This document shows, piece by piece, positions 7,396-16,132 of a DNA stretch of 24,912 nt (positions within the stretch are counted from its first letter, which is position 1; every line of letters starts with the position of its first letter). The notes under the pieces are model-generated. The model was given only the letters and a program-made list of their open reading frames with translations, did no database searches and was not told where the DNA came from. The translations under genes and the position numbers were made by a program. This DNA comes from PZPK01 sp041590075 (GTDB lineage: Bacteria > Pseudomonadota > Gammaproteobacteria > Pseudomonadales > Oleiphilaceae). The stretch lies in assembly GCA_041590075.1 (NCBI GenBank), contig JBFHUL010000049.1, positions 1 to 24,912 of the forward strand. The letters are read 5' to 3'.

Positions 7396-10209
7396 CTAGG
7401 CGGCGGAGCACACAGTTCTTATTTTCTCGATCATCACGCTTTGTTCAATCGGCTTGGCGATATGGGCGTTCATGCCGACACTCAGACACTTTTGTACATC
7501 CGGTTCCATGGCATTGGCGCTGACCGCGATTATCGGCAAAGTACGTGCATCGTAGCGTTCACGCAGGCGCTGTGTGGCTTCGTAGCCATCCATTATGGGC
7601 ATTTGAATATCCATAAGCACGACATCGGGAAGCGTGTGGGCGATTTTGTCCAGCGCGTGTTTACCGTCTTCGGCAATGCTGACTTCGGCCCCGGCTTCCT
7701 CGAGTAAGGTTTTGGCGATCAATTGATTCACGGCGACGTCTTCGACAACCAGAATACGAAGGTTGGCAAGCGGTTTGGGGGCGTCAGGGGCGGGGGCGCT
7801 CTCGTTGTCGGATTCCCCGTTCGCAGTGGCAGCGGGTAAATGAATACGGCGCTCCTGGAGTTGATTGAGAAAGGCTTGCCTTTCTACCCGTGCGGAGTCG
7901 GAGGAGGCTGAAAGCGGTAGCGTTACCTTCACGGTCGTGCCTTCATCGGGGGTGCTTTCGAGCGAGAGGTGCCCGTTCATCAAATCAATCAGGCTGGCGC
8001 TTATCGATAGCCCCAGTCCGCTGCCTCCGTATTTGCGCGTGGTGGAATTATCGGCCTGCTGAAAGGGTTGGAACAGACGTGTTTGCAGGGCCTCGGGAAT
8101 ACCCACGCCCGAATCACGAACCACGAAAGTGAGTGTCACGGCCTCGCTGGGCCCCTGATCCACATGTACTTCCAATGTCACATGACCCTGCTCTGTGAAC
8201 TTGATGGCGTTACTGCACAGGTTGAGCAATACCTGTTCAATGCGCAGAGCATCGCCTATCAGCTCTTTCGGGAGACTATCGGGCAAGGCCAGTTTGAACT
8301 CGATGCCTTTTTCGAGTGCGGCAATGCTGAACATGGCATAGATTTTTTCGAGTAATGCACACAGCTGGAAAGGCCGCTCGTTCAGCTCGAGTCTGCCAGA
8401 CTCGATTTTGTTCAGGTCGAGCGTCTGATTAATAAGGGCCAGCAGGGTCTCAGAGGCCTTGTCGGCCTGTTGCAGGTAGCTGCGTGCGTCGTGCAAAGAG
8501 TATGCGCGCAGTGCCATGCGGATCAAATTGATGATGGCATTGAGCGGTGTGCGAAGTTCGTGACTGATATTGGATAAAAAGTTGCTCTTTGCCTGATTGG
8601 CGAGATCGGCTTTATCGCGGGCTTTGGCCAGTTCTGCGGTTTTGTCTGCGACTTTACGTTCAATGGCTCTCACGTTGCCGGTGATGATAAGAATCAGCGC
8701 TTGCAGCAAAACGGTAAAAATGACCCCGGCTGTCATCACCCACCAGCTGTTCCAGTCTTTGGCGGAAGGCATGACGTTGGGGTGAGGAAACACGCTGAAC
8801 AGGTAGTTACGTTCACCAATAGTGAGAGAATGGGTGAATATCAGACGGGTCTGTTCAGGTTGCTCTACTCGCGGTGGAAGCAGCCATTCGCCGGGGCCTG
8901 ACGTGACATCCTGAATAGTAATTTCGAGCCCCGATTGCTCGGCAGCTTCGATGAGGTCGTGAAACATGGATTGAGCGCGAAATACGCCACTTAGATAGCC
9001 CTGTAAGCGGGGCGTATCGCCGCCGGGCTCTGCTTTGATGACAGGGGTGTACACCACGAACGCTTTTTGGTTCTCAGTTTCCTGGGCGAGAAAAATCGGA
9101 GCGGTTGAAACCGCTGTTTGCAGGTTTTTCGCGGTGCGCAGGGCAGCACGGCGCGACGGTTCAAAACCGATATCGAGACCATGGGCCGCCATATTCTCGG
9201 CATAGGGGTAAATATACAAAATAGGGTAGTACTCGTCCCGCCGTTTGGCGGGGATCATACTGCCGGAAGGGTGGCGTTCGGTAAACTGAAAGTCGGGGTA
9301 ACCGCTGACGCGCATTTGAGCTTCCACTGCCGGGCGCTCTGCGTGTGGCACGATGATGGACCATCCCACGGCTTTAATGGTGTTGTCGTTACGCAACACC
9401 AGGTTGAAAAAGGTATTGAACTCGGCTTCGGTGACTTCGTTGGAGGCCAGATAAAACGCACGGAAAGCTTCAAGCTTGGAGAGTGCGAGCTGAAAACGTT
9501 TATCGATCTCGGCGAAGATTTGGTTAGCATCGCGTTCTCGACTTTGGTGGACTTCTGTGTTGCGGTGGTTAATGGAGGCAAAAAACAAATACAGAATAAC
9601 GAGAAACACACACAGAACCGGCACTACAATCTGTATCTTTCGGGCCGTGCCGGCGTTGTTTTCAGGAGAAATCAGCACGAGTAACAAGGGCGCAAAAAGC
9701 AGTACGCCAATCGTATCGCCGCTCCACCAGGTGAACCAGGTGAAAGTCACGGCATCCGCTGGAATTAAGCCATGCCCGAAGAGACTGGCCGTGCCGGCAC
9801 TGGCGCCGATCAGGCAGCCGACAGGCCCGACCAGGAACAAAAAGCGGCCTACCTCAGAAGGGCGGTCGGGGATGATGGTGTGGCCAAGATGTTTGCGGTA
9901 TAGCCATAGTAAAGCCTGAACCTGCACCATGGCTCCCACAGCGATTCCAAGGGCAGGGCTGATATCTGCGTAGCTCAGGTTGGCGAGCGTGGGATTGCTG
10001 ACACTGATATTCAAGAGGAGCGAGCCCAGGCCAATGCCCAAAGTGACCGGCCAGCTAGGGCACGCCAGTGCCATCGCCAAGGCAAACCCCGCCGCCGGCC
10101 AGATGGAAGAGGCGAAACCGGGGGGGATGGCCAGATACAGGCCAAGCTTTCCAAACAGAAAATAACCGGCGGTACCAAGCAGCAAATATAGGACTGTGTT
10201 CACGTTCAC
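7396..10209 (-). CDS. MASE1-CHASE hybrid sensor histidine kinase with C-terminal receiver
   Basis: Encodes 937 residues. Residues 1-215 are a multi-helix MASE1 membrane sensor. A periplasmic CHASE domain follows (about 225-430, VGWSIIVPHAER and SGYPDFQFTER motifs), then a last membrane helix (487-510). The HisKA domain has SHELRTPLNAI with His550. The ATPase has the N box (NLCSNAIKFTE 663-673), DSGVGIP and GGSGLGLS. The receiver (817-935) has Asp824, phospho-acceptor Asp867 in LMDIQMP and Lys919. Hybrid kinases pass phosphate to an Hpt protein; none is fused here, and the only Hpt in the window is in the protein at 13724-14869. The start is a GTG at 10207-10209 with a weak ribosome site, so another nearby start is possible. 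A TTGATAATCAA palindrome sits at 10242-10252. The ligand is unknown. Confidence 0.9.
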   Translation of the reverse strand: MNVNTVLYLLLGTAGYFLFGKLGLYLAIPPGFASSIWPAAGFALAMALACPSWPVTLGIGLGSLLLNISVSNPTLANLSYADISPALGIAVGAMVQVQALLWLYRKHLGHTIIPDRPSEVGRFLFLVGPVGCLIGASAGTASLFGHGLIPADAVTFTWFTWWSGDTIGVLLFAPLLLVLISPENNAGTARKIQIVVPVLCVFLVILYLFFASINHRNTEVHQSRERDANQIFAEIDKRFQLALSKLEAFRAFYLASNEVTEAEFNTFFNLVLRNDNTIKAVGWSIIVPHAERPAVEAQMRVSGYPDFQFTERHPSGSMIPAKRRDEYYPILYIYPYAENMAAHGLDIGFEPSRRAALRTAKNLQTAVSTAPIFLAQETENQKAFVVYTPVIKAEPGGDTPRLQGYLSGVFRAQSMFHDLIEAAEQSGLEITIQDVTSGPGEWLLPPRVEQPEQTRLIFTHSLTIGERNYLFSVFPHPNVMPSAKDWNSWWVMTAGVIFTVLLQALILIITGNVRAIERKVADKTAELAKARDKADLANQAKSNFLSNISHELRTPLNAIINLIRMALRAYSLHDARSYLQQADKASETLLALINQTLDLNKIESGRLELNERPFQLCALLEKIYAMFSIAALEKGIEFKLALPDSLPKELIGDALRIEQVLLNLCSNAIKFTEQGHVTLEVHVDQGPSEAVTLTFVVRDSGVGIPEALQTRLFQPFQQADNSTTRKYGGSGLGLSISASLIDLMNGHLSLESTPDEGTTVKVTLPLSASSDSARVERQAFLNQLQERRIHLPAATANGESDNESAPAPDAPKPLANLRILVVEDVAVNQLIAKTLLEEAGAEVSIAEDGKHALDKIAHTLPDVVLMDIQMPIMDGYEATQRLRERYDARTLPIIAVSANAMEPDVQKCLSVGMNAHIAKPIEQSVMIEKIRTVCSAA

Positions 10210-10324
10210 CCAATGAAAATTAAACGGTGGTTTGAGTTTAGTTGATAATCAAAAGCTTGCGGTATCTTTGTGCCAAAAATCGGCGCCTCAAAAGGCCGAC
10301 CTGTCTGCCTGCCTGAACCTTGCG

Positions 10325-10993
10325 TCACCAGGGTAATACGTCACCGTTGGAATGCCAGAATGTGCCGGTATTGCTCATGTTCAGTGCGTCGATACGGGCC
10401 TTCAGACGCAGGGCCGCTTCGTCGGGTGTGATATCGCCATGCCCGCCGATCATATCGGTACCGACCAGGCCGGGGTGGAAAATACCTACTGCGATCTCCC
10501 GGTCTTTCAGATCATGCGCAAGAGATACGCCGGCAATGTTCAGCGCGCACTTGGACATGCGATAACCATAACGCCCACCACTGGTATTATCCGCAATCGA
10601 TCCCATACGACTGGTAATGAACGCAATTTTTGCACCGGCACAGAGATTGCCCAACAACGCTTCGCTCACCCGCAGAGGCCCCAGGGCATTGATGTGAAAC
10701 TGTTGAATGATGGAGTCGTAGTCGATGTCGCCGAGCACCTCATTGCGCAGCACGCCGGCGTTGTTTATCAGAATATGGATGGGGATGTCTTGGAGTGCGC
10801 GTGCCAAGTGGTCGACACCTTGGCTGCTGCCAATGTCCACCCCTTCGATCGTATGCACATTGAGCGATCGCAAGGCCGCCGATGCTTCGCGACACGCGGC
10901 ATACACGGTTGCGCCGCTATCGCTGTAGTGTTTACAGAAAGCCAGGCCGATGCCCCGGTTGGCACCGGTAACCAGAACTGTGCAGTCAGACAT
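10325..10993 (-). CDS. Short-chain dehydrogenase/reductase (C-factor-like)
   Basis: Encodes 222 residues, a classical SDR. Cofactor motif TGANRGIG at 9-16, NNAG at 77-80, catalytic Ser128 in ITSRMGS, Tyr144 and Lys148 in YGYRMSK. The sequence lies nearer the C-factor/CsgA-like group than the fatty-acid type, with a short C-terminal end. It should oxidise or reduce an alcohol/carbonyl pair with NAD(P)H; the substrate is unknown. The ATG at 10991-10993 is preferred over a TTG four codons upstream because GGAG lies 6 bases before it. It is monocistronic or weakly linked to the histidine kinase 115 bases downstream. Confidence 0.85.
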   Translation of the reverse strand: MSDCTVLVTGANRGIGLAFCKHYSDSGATVYAACREASAALRSLNVHTIEGVDIGSSQGVDHLARALQDIPIHILINNAGVLRNEVLGDIDYDSIIQQFHINALGPLRVSEALLGNLCAGAKIAFITSRMGSIADNTSGGRYGYRMSKCALNIAGVSLAHDLKDREIAVGIFHPGLVGTDMIGGHGDITPDEAALRLKARIDALNMSNTGTFWHSNGDVLPW

Positions 10994-11357
10994 ATCGGGC
11001 TCCAAAAATACGCTCTGAGTAATGAGTAGATAGAAGACGGTTTTTACCGTGCTCTAAAGTGTGGCAAGAATTTCGCGAAAGTCGACCTGCTGGAGAGGGA
11101 AAACCGAGAAAACGGCGCTTTCCGCTCTCAGTGTACTTCACGGATCCCAAGCCTGCGGCATCATGTTGTTCAGTGGTATGGGGTGCCGAAGTACCTTTCA
11201 TTTTGGCGGCATGTCCAAAGTTCAGTGCGAGTTCGTGACCGCCTTCCCATGCATATGCTTACATTTTGTTACACTTTGCATCTGCCTGGTCGCGCCAGCA
11301 ATGACGCGAGCAGCGCACCATCATTCTAGTAGTAGATGCAAAACGCAAGGAAAGAAA
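10994..11357. other. Divergent intergenic region, 364 bp, no convincing gene
   Basis: This gap separates the SDR gene (minus) from the lipoprotein gene (plus). An open frame runs in phase with the lipoprotein from 11061, but its upstream part is Cys/His/Arg-rich, would bury the signal peptide and lacks a good ribosome site, so it is taken as non-coding. The gap holds the OmpR-like 13-mer at 11261-11273 and a small 5-bp inverted repeat at 11037-11050. I could not assign firm promoters. Confidence 0.6.
11261..11273 (+). promoter_or_regulatory. OmpR-box-like 13-mer upstream of a lipoprotein gene
   Basis: The sequence ACATTTTGTTACA, flanked by CTT and CTTTGC, resembles an OmpR-type site. It is identical to the minus-strand 13-mer at 1278-1290. 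It lies 84 bases before the GTG start at 11358, a plausible activator position. Confidence 0.35.
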
Positions 11358-12278
11358 GTGCGAGTAGTTATCCTAATGTTGCTATGCATGTTGGCGGCAT
11401 GCAGTAGTTCAGACAATGCGGCGCCATCGTCCGGCACAGAGGTAGGGAGCGATGAGTTTCAGCGAGACCCGCAGGGTCGCGCAGTGCCCAATCTGGCGCA
11501 AGTGGAGTGGACCCATGATTATCAGAGCGTAACGTTGAATACCGAGGTGGTGGGTGAAATCAGCGAAGGTATGCGGGCATATGTCAGTTTTCGTGTCACC
11601 GAAGATCAGGTGGTGGCGGTGACACTGGATGGCGAGGTAAGAGATCTCGATTTGCGCGTGTGGGATGAATTGGATGGTGTGGACTATGCGCATTCCGGTC
11701 TCACCTCCGATGAGGGCTTTGTGGTTTATGCGAAAGCGCACGTTGCGTATTTTGTAGAGGTGATTGCCGCGCGGGGCAATGGCCCTTTCAGCTTGAAAGT
11801 GATGGAGCCTCATCGAAGCGCTTTTGATCTGCAAGCCGAAGAGCTTTATGTCGTAGCAGAAGGTGAGGGGAGTGAGCATTGCCTGACCAATGGCGGTAAT
11901 CGCCGTGTGTGGGATATTGAAGGTTGGCAGTATCAGTACATTTATAACGTGCAAACGCGTGCCATTCGTATACATACCATGGAGTTGCCATATTCGCTGA
12001 CCGACAGGGCCACTCTGGAAGAATACAGCTGGGATGAACCGGGTTTGTCCGGCAGCGGTGCGGTCACTCTCTATGCGGTGGCGCCTGAAAGCTACAGCGC
12101 ACAACCCGATGGCGGCAGCGAAGAAGATCAGAGCGAAGCTGAGCAGTCTCCGGCATTGGTGCCGCACGACTGGTTTTTTTACGGCACTGATCGCTGGGAT
12201 ACCTCTGAAGAACTCGATGGCCCGTTGTTTCGTAACTGTATCGGTCAGGTGAATTTCGAGTCGGTGCTGGTATTCTGA
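11358..12278 (+). CDS. Hypothetical lipoprotein with a possible PPC-like beta domain
   Basis: Encodes 306 residues from a GTG at 11358, chosen because AAGGA lies 6 bases upstream and the signal peptide starts there (RVVILMLLCMLAAC, lipobox LAAC, Cys15). Residues about 70-155 (YVSFRVTEDQVVAVTLDGEV, DLDLRVWDE, YFVEVIAARGNGPFSLKV) follow the strand pattern of bacterial pre-peptidase C-terminal (PPC) domains, which are small beta sandwiches on secreted proteins. The rest contains two cysteines (EHCLTN and FRNCIG) that may pair, and an acidic Ser/Glu/Gln linker near 250. No catalytic motif is seen. It is probably anchored in the outer membrane. The PPC call is tentative. Confidence 0.7.
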   Translation: MRVVILMLLCMLAACSSSDNAAPSSGTEVGSDEFQRDPQGRAVPNLAQVEWTHDYQSVTLNTEVVGEISEGMRAYVSFRVTEDQVVAVTLDGEVRDLDLRVWDELDGVDYAHSGLTSDEGFVVYAKAHVAYFVEVIAARGNGPFSLKVMEPHRSAFDLQAEELYVVAEGEGSEHCLTNGGNRRVWDIEGWQYQYIYNVQTRAIRIHTMELPYSLTDRATLEEYSWDEPGLSGSGAVTLYAVAPESYSAQPDGGSEEDQSEAEQSPALVPHDWFFYGTDRWDTSEELDGPLFRNCIGQVNFESVLVF

Positions 12279-12565
12279 ACATGCTCAGATTGGCCTGCAC
12301 CGGAAACGGGAGTGGGCGATGCCACTATTCTGGCCATGAGCGAATGCCGCCAGTGCCGGTTGCGCAGTGCACGTAATCAGTCACCGCGTGTGCCGCCTTC
12401 CGGTTACACTGACTTACCCATACTCAAATCCTGTAAAACTTGTTGTGTACGCATAACACTTTCCTACATCTTACCAACGGATGTTTCGTCGTAAGCCGGC
12501 TTTACTGAGAGTCATCACGAGAGCGCGACAGATGCTCACAACGGCGACTCAAATCCGGTAGATAT
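12279..12565. other. Intergenic region, 287 bp, between two lipoprotein genes
   Basis: No hairpin with a T tract and no convincing ORF was seen. A 60-codon plus-strand frame (12312-12494) is Cys/Arg/Ser-rich without family features. A weak promoter-like pair (TTGTTG at 12440-12445, CCTACA at 12463-12468, 17-base spacer) may serve the CAP-domain gene, but its -10 is poor. Confidence 0.5.
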
Positions 12566-13180
12566 ATGGCGACGAATTCTCTTTCCAGGCTGGCTCTGGT
12601 CAGCATCACCACGGTGTTGGTAGCCTGCGGTTCCGGTAACGACACCTCTCAACAGCACGCACTGCATACGCTTTCGAATCAGAATCTGGCTGTTTACAGT
12701 GAGCAGGCGCGCGCACCGTTGCACAATGATATGCGTGTCGAGGCCGAAGGCTGTGCGCTCAGCATACTGGATGAAACGCTCATGGCGGCCGTGAATACGG
12801 CGCGTGCCGAAGCGCGATGGTGTGGGGATCGCTGGTACGAGGCGGCGCCGGCCGTGAGCTGGCAGTGTGAACTGGAAGAAGCAGCCACTCTGCACGCCAC
12901 CGATATGGGCGACAACAACTTTTTCTCACACATCGGGTCCGATGGTTTGCGGGTTTCGCATCGTGTAGATCGCACGGGCTACGACTGGTCGATGGTGGGC
13001 GAAAATATTGCCGCCGGCTATACCCGTGTCGAAAGTGTCATGCACGGTTGGCTGGAGAGTCCCGGTCATTGCGGTACGCTCATGAATCCGGACTACGTGC
13101 ACTTGGCAAATGCCGTATATGTGCCCAGCGACGCACTCTACACCACCTACTGGACGCTGGTCATGGCTAAGCCTCTCTAA
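12566..13180 (+). CDS. CAP/SCP-domain (YkwD-like) lipoprotein
   Basis: Encodes 204 residues. The signal peptide ends in a lipobox LVAC with Cys21. The CAP domain spans about 68-202: NTARAEAR, LHATDMGDNNFFSHIGSDG (His110), VGENIAAGY (Glu146), WLESPGHCGTLMNPDY (His168) and the final strand YWTLVMAKP. The His/Glu/His cavity residues of the family are therefore present. Cys63, Cys86, Cys101 and Cys169 may form disulfides. Bacterial CAP proteins are secreted or surface bound and their biochemical role is mostly unsettled, so no reaction is proposed. The 3' end overlaps the convergent MmcQ-like gene by 14 bases. Confidence 0.85.
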   Translation: MATNSLSRLALVSITTVLVACGSGNDTSQQHALHTLSNQNLAVYSEQARAPLHNDMRVEAEGCALSILDETLMAAVNTARAEARWCGDRWYEAAPAVSWQCELEEAATLHATDMGDNNFFSHIGSDGLRVSHRVDRTGYDWSMVGENIAAGYTRVESVMHGWLESPGHCGTLMNPDYVHLANAVYVPSDALYTTYWTLVMAKPL

Positions 13181-13562
13181 TGGGCCCATACAGCGCCGAA
13201 CACCCCCACTTCAGTTCAAGCGCCTTACGTTCTTTCACACGCAGGCCCTGCACCACCAGGGCGTAGCTCTGGTCGATCAGCTGCTCAATTTCGCCTGTGG
13301 GCACCGAGTAATCAAGGTCGACGGTAATCCAGTGTTTTTTGCTCATGTGGTAACCGGGATGAATGCCCGAGAATACGTCGATAAGCCCCGGTATCTGCTC
13401 ACTCGCGCATTTTAGGTTCATATTGGCAACTTCGTCACGCCAGGCCAGGGTGGCAAACATCTTGGCTTTAATCTTGAATACGGCTACGTCGGGCCCGAAA
13501 GGGTAGTCCTCGCGCGCATCGGGTTTTGCGAGTAGGTAGTGTTTGGCAGTGCTAAAGTCCAT
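13167..13562 (-). CDS. MmcQ/YjbR family protein
   Basis: Encodes 131 residues from the ATG at 13560-13562, supported by GGAG eight bases upstream; longer in-frame starts up to 13631 add an atypical basic head. The sequence has the family pattern: DAREDYPFGPDVAVFKIKAKMFA near the N-terminus, NLKCASEQ in the middle, then HPGYHMSKKHWITVDL and SYALVVQGL. Members have a CyaY-like fold and are often called DNA-binding, but a physiological role is not established. It is tail-to-tail with the CAP-domain gene and upstream of, but divergent from, the Hpt-HD-GYP gene. Confidence 0.85.
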   Translation of the reverse strand: MDFSTAKHYLLAKPDAREDYPFGPDVAVFKIKAKMFATLAWRDEVANMNLKCASEQIPGLIDVFSGIHPGYHMSKKHWITVDLDYSVPTGEIEQLIDQSYALVVQGLRVKERKALELKWGCSALYGPIREA

Positions 13563-13723
13563 TTTTCGGCTCCGGCTGAGGTGTAAATCTCCTTCGTGCG
13601 GGTAAGCATGCTTGCGCAGGGCGCGCTGCATGGCTCATCTTAAGTGTGAATTTTTGTTGGCCGGTAAACCTTCATTCGGAACTGGTCTACGCTTATAGGA
13701 AACCCAGACGCAACAGGTTAACT

Positions 13724-14869
13724 ATGCCCCTGATCAGCTGCCCGCAATTCACGGAATTAGACCGTGAAATTATCGACGATTTTCTGGAATGTCTACAGGA
13801 AAATGTAGAAGCCATTGAATACTGCGTCGATGAGCTCGACCAGCAAACCAGTGCTGACTTGATTAACCATTTGTTTCGCGATGTGCATTCTCTGAAAGGC
13901 AATTGCCGCATGGTATTTCTGGAACCCATGGTTGAGGCAGTGCATGCTCTGGAAGAGATTGTTTCAGATATGCGCCAGGGGAGCCGGCAGTACACGCCGG
14001 TGTATGGCGAGTTTATTATGGCCATCGTATTGCGGCAGCGTGCGGCGATCATGGAAATGATCGCGCATACCGAGATCGACGATGAAACCTTGCAACTCAT
14101 GAATCGGCTGATCAGACAGGTCGCAGATTCGAATGATGACAATGCCGACGCAGTGATTAACGCTGCCATGGATGCTCTGGTGGGCGCGCGTAGCGAAGAC
14201 GGGGCGTCAACCGGCGAAGAAGGCGAGCGTGAGTCTGAAGCTGAGCTGGTTGCCGATGATGCAGCGGAATCCAATGAGGATCTGGTTTTTTTCAGGCGCG
14301 TGGCCATGCAGCTCGATGCCGTAAATCCTTATCACGCCGGGCGCAGTGAAGCGTTGTTGGCGTTGTGTCTCGCGACCAACGCCGACATGGGGGAACCCGT
14401 CGACCCCCAGCAACTGACTGCTGCGGTGTACATGCATGACTTGGGTATGTCACTGGTACCGGCCCAAATCATGGAAAAACCAGGCCGACTAACGCCGGAA
14501 GAAATGAAAGTGATACAGCAGCATGTTGAAATCAGTACACAAATGCTGCATCGCATGCCCGGCTGGGATGAGGCCACCGAGATGGTCCTGCAGCATCATG
14601 AGCGTTACGATGGCACGGGCTACCCCTACGGGATCAGTGGTTCGGCCATCCATGCCGGCGCGCAAATGATTGCACTGGCCGACACCTTTTATGCCATTAC
14701 GCATGTGCGCGCTGATCGCAGTACGAAGAAGTCTCTGTTCGGGGCCATGAGTTTGATCAATGGGGAAAGCGGTGCGCAGTTCGATCCCCGCTTTGTCGAT
14801 GCCTTTAACGGCACGATTCGTCATTTATATGTGTCTGGAAAACCTGGGGCACAACAGGGTGCAGCCTAG
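13724..14869 (+). CDS. Hpt domain fused to an HD-GYP domain
   Basis: Encodes 381 residues from the ATG at 13724; an upstream in-frame GTG at 13646 has no ribosome site. The Hpt domain (8-115) has the phospho-acceptor His55 in FRDVHSLKGN. An acidic linker at 155-185 leads to the HD-GYP domain (188-375): His204, HD at 238-239, HHERYDGTGYP at 291-301 and LADTFYAIT. HD-GYP enzymes degrade cyclic di-GMP. Here the usual Lys after HDLG is Met242, so activity is not certain. Phosphate from a hybrid kinase could control the output, since no receiver is fused. The hybrid kinase at 7396-10209 is the nearest candidate donor, by inference. The protein is cytoplasmic. Confidence 0.88.
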   Translation: MPLISCPQFTELDREIIDDFLECLQENVEAIEYCVDELDQQTSADLINHLFRDVHSLKGNCRMVFLEPMVEAVHALEEIVSDMRQGSRQYTPVYGEFIMAIVLRQRAAIMEMIAHTEIDDETLQLMNRLIRQVADSNDDNADAVINAAMDALVGARSEDGASTGEEGERESEAELVADDAAESNEDLVFFRRVAMQLDAVNPYHAGRSEALLALCLATNADMGEPVDPQQLTAAVYMHDLGMSLVPAQIMEKPGRLTPEEMKVIQQHVEISTQMLHRMPGWDEATEMVLQHHERYDGTGYPYGISGSAIHAGAQMIALADTFYAITHVRADRSTKKSLFGAMSLINGESGAQFDPRFVDAFNGTIRHLYVSGKPGAQQGAA

Positions 14870-15021
14870 TCGCGCCGCCGATAACTTGTGCGAAAAAGTT
14901 CAAAAAAAACAAGCAGGTCGCAAATTCGAGCGAAACTTGGCGCCGGGCTTAGACAGCTATCCTTGAAATACGTAGCATGCAGCTCAGGCTCTATTGGTTG
15001 TCGTTGTTCAGGAAGATTTAC

Positions 15022-15414
15022 GTGAAACGCCTTATTCTGCTTTTAATTGCCGTCATACTGTTGCCGGCCTGTGGCACCATCCGAACACTCGGAGAAGGCC
15101 CGGTGGCACTGCCAGTGCCCAAGAATGAGGAGTCGTGTCAGTCCATCACACGGGTTTACAGCGGGATTCAGTACAACTACTGTTTCGTGAACGACGATGC
15201 GGGCACCAATTGGGAGCTCTACAACATTCTGTTCTGGGATTATCCCTTCAGCTTTATCGCCGACACCGTGGTATTACCGTATACCCTGATACGTCAGTTG
15301 ATATCGGGTAATATCGGTGAACCTGGCAAGCCTACTCGCGAAACACCCTTGCACCGCTCCTTCTATCAGGTGCCGCCGCCAGACAAGCGGGCAAAAGACG
15401 ATTCAGGTTCCTGA
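15022..15414 (+). CDS. YceK/YidQ-like lipoprotein (DUF1375)
   Basis: Encodes 130 residues from a GTG at 15022, chosen because AGGAAG lies six bases upstream and the signal peptide (KRLILLLIAVILLPAC, Cys17) starts directly. The mature part has Tyr-rich RVYSGIQYNY and then DYPFSFIADTVVLPYTLIRQL, the D-x-P-x-S...D-x-x-x-L-P signature of the small YceK/YidQ lipoproteins. The function of the family is unknown; it is an outer-membrane or periplasmic-facing lipoprotein. An in-frame ATG at 14977 would prepend a non-signal-like segment. Its 3' end overlaps the convergent TetR gene by 12 bases. Confidence 0.75.
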   Translation: MKRLILLLIAVILLPACGTIRTLGEGPVALPVPKNEESCQSITRVYSGIQYNYCFVNDDAGTNWELYNILFWDYPFSFIADTVVLPYTLIRQLISGNIGEPGKPTRETPLHRSFYQVPPPDKRAKDDSGS

Positions 15415-16065
15415 GTCGCCCGACTCGATGTGTAGCATGATGCCCTGAAACAGAACCATGCTGCCCTCAACCATCACCTTACGCGGAACCGTGTAGTCAC
15501 TGATCAGCCAGTGGGTGGTGGACTGCCGCAAGGCACCCACGAGCGAAATACCAATCACCTCGCGTTCTTCCTTGCTGGCTTTCCAGTCGGGAAAAGCGAA
15601 ATCGGCCAGAGCATTGAAGATCGTGCCAAAACTGCGAATGTAGCTATGGTAAAGCTGATCCACTTCCGGGCTGATGCCTTCCAGCTCCACCATGCAGATG
15701 CGCGCAATTCGAGGGTCTTCCAATTCCTTAAAGTATGTATCGAGTGCCTCTCGCATGGCACCTGCAGCCCCCTGCTGTTGATAGCTCTGCCGCATGGACG
15801 CCAGTACGCGCTTGGTGAGCTGCACCATGCAGGTTTCGTAAACCGCCATCAATAACGTTTCAAGGCTGCCGAAACATTCATAGAAATACCGGTCGGTAAG
15901 CTTGGCCTGTTTACACAGGTTGCGTACCGTGGTGTGGCGAAACCCCACGGTACCAAACAATTCCAGGCCTGCATTGAGGAATTGCTGCTGACGCTGGCGG
16001 TGACGCTGTTCGGGAGAAAGGCCACCATAAGTGCGGCCATTATCGGAGGTTTTTGCTTTGCTCAT
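15403..16065 (-). CDS. TetR-family regulator, divergent from the monooxygenase operon
   Basis: Encodes 220 residues from the ATG at 16063-16065; an in-frame ATG at 16126-16128 would overlap the promoter. The N-terminal helix-turn-helix spans about 20-68 (FLNAGLELFGTVGFRHTTVRNLCKQAKLTDRYFYECFGSLE shape: long helix, then TTVRNLCKQA, then recognition helix with YFYE). The rest is the all-helical ligand and dimer domain. It likely represses the divergent operon and itself until a substrate or product binds. No strong ribosome site was found. The operator candidate at 16133-16172 lies directly upstream of its promoter. Confidence 0.88.
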   Translation of the reverse strand: MSKAKTSDNGRTYGGLSPEQRHRQRQQQFLNAGLELFGTVGFRHTTVRNLCKQAKLTDRYFYECFGSLETLLMAVYETCMVQLTKRVLASMRQSYQQQGAAGAMREALDTYFKELEDPRIARICMVELEGISPEVDQLYHSYIRSFGTIFNALADFAFPDWKASKEEREVIGISLVGALRQSTTHWLISDYTVPRKVMVEGSMVLFQGIMLHIESGDSGT

Positions 16066-16096
16066 GGCGGCCAATTTGACACACTCAATCGGGAAA

Positions 16097-16125
16097 AGTA
16101 AAGCGCTCAGTCTGCCATTTGACAA
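16097..16125 (-). promoter_or_regulatory. Sigma-70-type promoter of the TetR gene
   Basis: On the minus strand, TTGTCA (16120-16125, five of six consensus) and TTTACT (16097-16102, four of six) are separated by exactly 17 bases. Transcription would start about 20 bases before the ATG at 16065. Confidence 0.55.
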
Positions 16126-16132
16126 CATGTGT

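Noticed and set aside
11409..12167. Long minus-strand open frame (252 codons) opposite the lipoprotein gene
   Set aside because: It lies wholly antisense to a gene with signal peptide and ribosome site, and its product is His/Arg-rich with no family features.
12312..12494. 60-codon plus-strand frame between the lipoprotein and CAP genes
   Set aside because: No ribosome site, unusual Cys/Arg/Ser composition and no similarity to a known small protein.
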